Source: Allomuricauda sp. (GTDB taxonomy: Bacteria > Bacteroidota > Bacteroidia > Flavobacteriales > Flavobacteriaceae). From it: a stretch of 34,341 nucleotides of DNA. The notes below the pieces were generated by a model, which worked only from the letters and a program-made list of their open reading frames with translations, was not told the origin of the DNA and did no database searches. Shown here piece after piece: positions 31,275 to 34,341 of the stretch. The number at the start of each line of letters is the position of its first letter. The stretch's first letter is position 1. The translations under genes were made by a program, and so were the position numbers. The DNA is taken from assembly GCF_028280385.1 (NCBI RefSeq), contig NZ_JANQLX010000011.1, positions 1 to 34,341 on the forward strand. The letters run 5' to 3'.

Positions 31275-32623
31275 TATAGGAACAGCTTTTCAATTCTTGG
31301 AATGGCTTTTGGAAGGCAACAAACCACAACACGGTCCCCTTCTAAAATCTTGAAATCCCCAAGGGCAATTATGCCTTTCCCGTCACGGATAACCCCCCCA
31401 ATGCTGGCTTCACGGGGAAAATTCAATTCCCGAATAATTTCCCCATTGACCAAAGAGGTAGCTTTCACTTCAAACTCCAAAATCTCGGCATTGAGGTTAT
31501 TCAATCTGGTCAGTGCCAAAACCTCTCCTCTTCTGATATATCTAAAGATATTGTTGGCCGCCAATAGTTTTTTATTGATCAGTGTATCCACGCCTATGGA
31601 ATGGGAGAGCTGGAAGTAATCCATATTCTCTACCATGGCGATGGTTTTTTTGATTTTTTTGGACTTGGCCACCAAGCAGGACATGATGTTGGTTTCCGAA
31701 TTTCCGGTCACTGCTATAAATGCATCCATGGAATCCAGGCTTTCCTCATCCAATAGCTCCACATTTCTACCGTCACCGTTGATGACAAGGGCATGCGGAA
31801 GGTCATCTGCCAAATCGAAGGCCTTTTCCTTGTCTTTTTCTATGAGCTTAACATTGAATTTTTTGGTGCAAAGGTCACGGGCGGTCTTAAAACCTACCTT
31901 GCTGCCTCCCAAGATCATTACATTTTTAATGTCCTTTTTACGCATCCCGGTAAGCTTATACAGCTCTTCCACTCCTTCGCTGGTGGTAATAAAGTACACT
32001 TGGTCTCCTTCCTTGAACACGGTATCCCCCCTTGGAATCAAGGTAAACTGTGTACCCATACGCTGTAGGGCAATGGGCATAAAATGCAGTTCTGGGAATA
32101 CTTTCGCCGCCTCCTTCACCATTTTGCCCACAAAAGGGGCCGCCTTGGGAAGAAATACGCCAATCATGGTCAATAGCCCATCTTCAAACTCATAGGTGTC
32201 GTTAAATGCCGATTGGTTAAGCAGCAATTGAATCTCCGTAGCTGCCAGCTCTTCAGGGGAAATAAGCTCATCTATGCCCAATTCATCAAATTTGATGAGC
32301 TCCCGGTTATCCATAAATTCCGTGTTGGAAATCCGGGCGATGGTGCGTTTGCATCCCAATTGCTTGGCCAACATACATAGGGTAAGATTGGTAGTCTCCG
32401 AGGCGGTAACCCCAATGACCAATTCTGAACTTTGCACCTTGGCATCCCGAAGCACATCAATGGAAGTGGCATCTCCCCTAAGCACCCTAATATCCAAATG
32501 GTTGTCTGCATAGGCAAGACTTTCCTTGTCTGTATCGATCAAAGTAATATCCTGGGCCTCATAAGACAATAGTTTTGCCAAATGAAAGCCAACTTCACCT
32601 GCTCCCGCAATAATAATCTTCAT
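31274..32623 (-). CDS. trkA: Trk system potassium uptake protein, regulatory subunit
   Basis: The cytoplasmic gating subunit that binds nucleotides and controls TrkH. The 449-residue protein is a tandem RCK protein with two Rossmann nucleotide-binding domains: IIAGAGEVGFHLAKLL (residues 3-18) and MILGGSKVGFKTARDL (about 235-250). Each is followed by an RCK C-terminal lobe. Acidic residues after the second strands (LIDTDK, LIEKDK) are expected for NAD+/NADH or ATP binding. It is first in the trkA-trkH pair and divergent from ubiE across a 194-base gap. Confidence 0.96.
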   Translation of the reverse strand: MKIIIAGAGEVGFHLAKLLSYEAQDITLIDTDKESLAYADNHLDIRVLRGDATSIDVLRDAKVQSSELVIGVTASETTNLTLCMLAKQLGCKRTIARISNTEFMDNRELIKFDELGIDELISPEELAATEIQLLLNQSAFNDTYEFEDGLLTMIGVFLPKAAPFVGKMVKEAAKVFPELHFMPIALQRMGTQFTLIPRGDTVFKEGDQVYFITTSEGVEELYKLTGMRKKDIKNVMILGGSKVGFKTARDLCTKKFNVKLIEKDKEKAFDLADDLPHALVINGDGRNVELLDEESLDSMDAFIAVTGNSETNIMSCLVAKSKKIKKTIAMVENMDYFQLSHSIGVDTLINKKLLAANNIFRYIRRGEVLALTRLNNLNAEILEFEVKATSLVNGEIIRELNFPREASIGGVIRDGKGIIALGDFKILEGDRVVVCCLPKAIPRIEKLFL

Positions 32624-32794
32624 CGATTAAAGTAAAATGTTCTCAAAAAATTCAATTTGTGCTACGAATGGTAAAAAAAGAATAGAAAATCTGGTCCAAA
32701 AGACACATAAGTAACATGATACGGAAAAGTATTCCTTTGTTGCAGGGCAAAATTACGCAATTATTTTTTGTACGCCTTCCATACGCCTAAGTTG

Positions 32795-32802
32795 TATATT
32801 TG
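32795..32802 (+). promoter_or_regulatory. -7 element TATATTTG of ubiE-porT
   Basis: A perfect TAnnTTTG ending 15 bases before the ATG at 32818. A TTG at 32768-32770 is 24 bases upstream, slightly long for a -33 element. A TTG start at 32800 would lie inside this element, so I reject it. Confidence 0.6.
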
Positions 32803-32817
32803 CCGCAAATTACGCCC

Positions 32818-33546
32818 ATGTCCAAAAAAGTCATCCCCTATAAAGATTCCGAGCTAGGTAAAAAGGAGCAGGTCACGCAAATGTTCGATACCATCTCTGA
32901 GGATTATGATGGCCTTAATCGGGTTATTTCCTTTGGCATAGATGTCAAATGGCGCAAAAGGGTGGTGAAGGTGCTTCAAGAAAAGAAGCCCAAATCTATT
33001 TTGGATATTGCCACGGGTACCGGTGATCTTGCCATTGCGATGACGAAGACCGGAGCGGAAAAAATTGTGGGTCTGGACATTTCTCCCGGCATGTTGGAGG
33101 TGGGTCGAAACAAAATTGCCCATAAGGCATTGCAACATACCATTGAAATGGTGGTGGGCGACAGCGAGAACCTCTCTTTTGACGACCATTCATTTGATGC
33201 GGTAACAGTGGCTTTTGGGGTGCGTAATTTTGAAAATTTGGAGAAAGGGCTGCAAGAAATCCACCGGGTATTGAAACCTGGAGGCACCTTGGTGGTTTTG
33301 GAAACTTCCGTCCCCACCAAATTTCCCTTTAAACAGGGGTATACGTTTTATTGTGGCCATATTCTCCCGGTCATAGGCAAAATCTTTTCAAAGGACCGTT
33401 CTGCATATGCCTATTTGAGCGAATCGGCATCGAAGTTCCCGCATGGGGAGGCATTCAACAATATTTTGGGCAAAATTGGGTTTATAGGTATAGAGAACAT
33501 GCCCCAGACGTTTGGGGTGGCATCCATATATGTCGCTACAAAATAA
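32818..33546 (+). CDS. ubiE: Demethylmenaquinone methyltransferase (UbiE/MenG)
   Basis: Adds the methyl group that finishes menaquinone, using S-adenosylmethionine. Bacteroidota use menaquinone, so MenG is the better functional name. The 242-residue protein has the family motifs: YDGLNRVISFGIDVKWR, the SAM site LDIATGTGDLAIAM, LDISPGMLEVG, VAFGVRNFENL, HRVLKPGGTLVVLE and SESASKFPHG. The ATG at 32818 lies 15 bases after the -7 element. porT follows 4 bases later, a linkage common in this phylum. Its product is the likely electron acceptor of the Na+-NQR encoded elsewhere in this window. Confidence 0.96.
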   Translation: MSKKVIPYKDSELGKKEQVTQMFDTISEDYDGLNRVISFGIDVKWRKRVVKVLQEKKPKSILDIATGTGDLAIAMTKTGAEKIVGLDISPGMLEVGRNKIAHKALQHTIEMVVGDSENLSFDDHSFDAVTVAFGVRNFENLEKGLQEIHRVLKPGGTLVVLETSVPTKFPFKQGYTFYCGHILPVIGKIFSKDRSAYAYLSESASKFPHGEAFNNILGKIGFIGIENMPQTFGVASIYVATK

Positions 33547-33550
33547 TTAG

Positions 33551-34246
33551 ATGAAAAACCTCTTCATGCTATTAGGCTTGCTTCTGCTAAGCCAAAGTTC
33601 ATTGTCCCAATTCAGAAAAGACCCCATTCTCAATCTTCAAACGGAGGATATGAAGCTACTGAACTGGGGGTATTACTTAGGTTTCAACCAATATGATTTC
33701 CAATTTGATTACAAGAACAATGTAGGCCAGGATATTTTGGTGGACAAAAGTCTGGGATTCAATGTGGGGCTTATCGGGGAACTTCGCATCAATGAGTTTT
33801 TAGATGCCCGTTTTGAACCTGGATTGTTGTACAGCCAGCGGATATTGGGTTTCCCGGGATTTAGCACCCAGGCCGAGGCCATTAGGGAAGTTCGTTCCAC
33901 TTATATCCGATTTCCCCTTCTGATCAAGGCGAGTGCCAAACGGTTTGGTAACTGGAAGCCCTATGTTACAGGTGGAGTTTATACTTCCATGAACCTGGGG
34001 AGCAAGGAGGATAGTTTGGACGACAACAGCAGTGGCCAGTTTAGGATGAAGAAGAACGTCTATGGTTACGAAATTGGGTTTGGCATCGACATTTATACGG
34101 AATATTTTAAATTCTCTCCTTCCATAAGAGGTGTATTTGCCTTAACGGACGAATTGGTCCCCGATAACGACCCGGCCAGCCCATGGACGGGCAACATCAA
34201 TGCCATGCGCACCCGAGGTTTTTTTATCAATTTTACGTTTGAATAG
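33551..34246 (+). CDS. porT: Type IX secretion/gliding outer-membrane protein PorT
   Basis: An outer-membrane beta-barrel protein required for type IX secretion (called SprT in Flavobacterium). The 231-residue protein starts with a signal peptide (MKNLFMLLGLLLLSQSSLSQ), then the characteristic NLQTEDMKLLNWGYYLGFNQYDF region (cut here as NWGYYLGFNQ). Alternating amphipathic strands follow with LRINEFLDARFEPGLLYSQR, YIRFPLLIKAS, YVTGGVYTS and a C-terminal aromatic residue pattern GFFINFTFE. It lies 4 bases after ubiE. A tandem repeat begins one base after its stop codon. Confidence 0.93.
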   Translation: MKNLFMLLGLLLLSQSSLSQFRKDPILNLQTEDMKLLNWGYYLGFNQYDFQFDYKNNVGQDILVDKSLGFNVGLIGELRINEFLDARFEPGLLYSQRILGFPGFSTQAEAIREVRSTYIRFPLLIKASAKRFGNWKPYVTGGVYTSMNLGSKEDSLDDNSSGQFRMKKNVYGYEIGFGIDIYTEYFKFSPSIRGVFALTDELVPDNDPASPWTGNINAMRTRGFFINFTFE

Positions 34247-34247
34247 G

Positions 34248-34341
34248 TAGTTGGATAGTTGGATAGTTGGATAGTTGGATAGTTGGATAGTTGGATAGTT
34301 GGATAGTTGGATAGTTGGATAGTTGGATAGTTGGATAGTTG
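34248..34341. repeat. Perfect 8-bp tandem repeat (TAGTTGGA), 11.75 copies to the window edge
   Basis: 94 bases of uninterrupted TAGTTGGA units start one base after the porT stop codon and run to the end of the window. The array may continue beyond it. The period is not a multiple of three. Each unit contains TAG, so at least one reading frame is stopped at every third unit at most. Such short perfect arrays mutate by slippage. Confidence 0.97.

Noticed and set aside
34248..34341. CRISPR array or replication iterons
   Set aside because: There are no spacers between units and the 8-bp period is too short for either. No cas genes, replication protein or DnaA-box cluster is present.

Overview
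The window looks like a chromosomal segment of a marine Flavobacteriaceae bacterium (Bacteroidota), perhaps from the Allomuricauda/Maribacter group; the genus is a guess. The evidence is type IX secretion genes (porT, the DUF5103 'plug' protein, a type B sorting domain), a complete Na+-NQR operon, a ubiE-porT gene pair, several Bacteroidota-only families (DUF6747-like, DUF3667, DUF4846), and repeated TAnnTTTG -7 promoter elements, often only a few bases before the start codon and usually without a Shine-Dalgarno sequence. No tRNA, rRNA, CRISPR array, transposase or integrase was seen. Most of the window is ordinary core genome.

Layout. 1-2461: the 3' end of a repeat-containing surface protein, a secreted companion and a T9SS type B cargo protein, tightly spaced. 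2533-4833: M15 and M48 peptidases, a 55-aa membrane protein, a bidirectional terminator and a secreted ankyrin protein. 5041-8502: gpmI, map and a methyltransferase. 8499-16931 (minus strand): nqrABCDEF, a terminator, then DUF4846, an uncharacterised 120-aa protein and apbE. 17083-19948: T9SS plug, DUF3667 and apaG. 20045-23840: pruA, a GlxA-type regulator and an exported DJ-1/PfpI protein with a metal-binding N-terminus. 24066-24188: an unannotated 40-codon cationic ORF with its own promoter, converging on rsmG. 24938-27242: desaturase and aminotransferase. 27276-32623 (minus strand): trans-3-hydroxy-L-proline dehydratase, a delta1-pyrroline-2-carboxylate reductase-like protein, a DUF4440-like lipoprotein, trkH and trkA. 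32818-34246: ubiE and porT. 34248 to the window edge: a perfect 8-bp tandem repeat.

How genes work together. NqrA-F form a Na+-pumping NADH:quinone oxidoreductase. ApbE attaches FMN to NqrB and NqrC, and UbiE/MenG completes menaquinone, the likely electron acceptor. The dehydratase and reductase should turn trans-3-hydroxy-L-proline into L-proline. PruA supplies the last step of proline breakdown to glutamate, although proline dehydrogenase is not in the window. The plug protein and PorT are parts of the secretion system that exports type B cargo such as the protein at 1286-2461. The least explained items are the 40-aa peptide gene, the 120-aa NQR-linked protein, the paired DJ-1 proteins and the terminal repeat.
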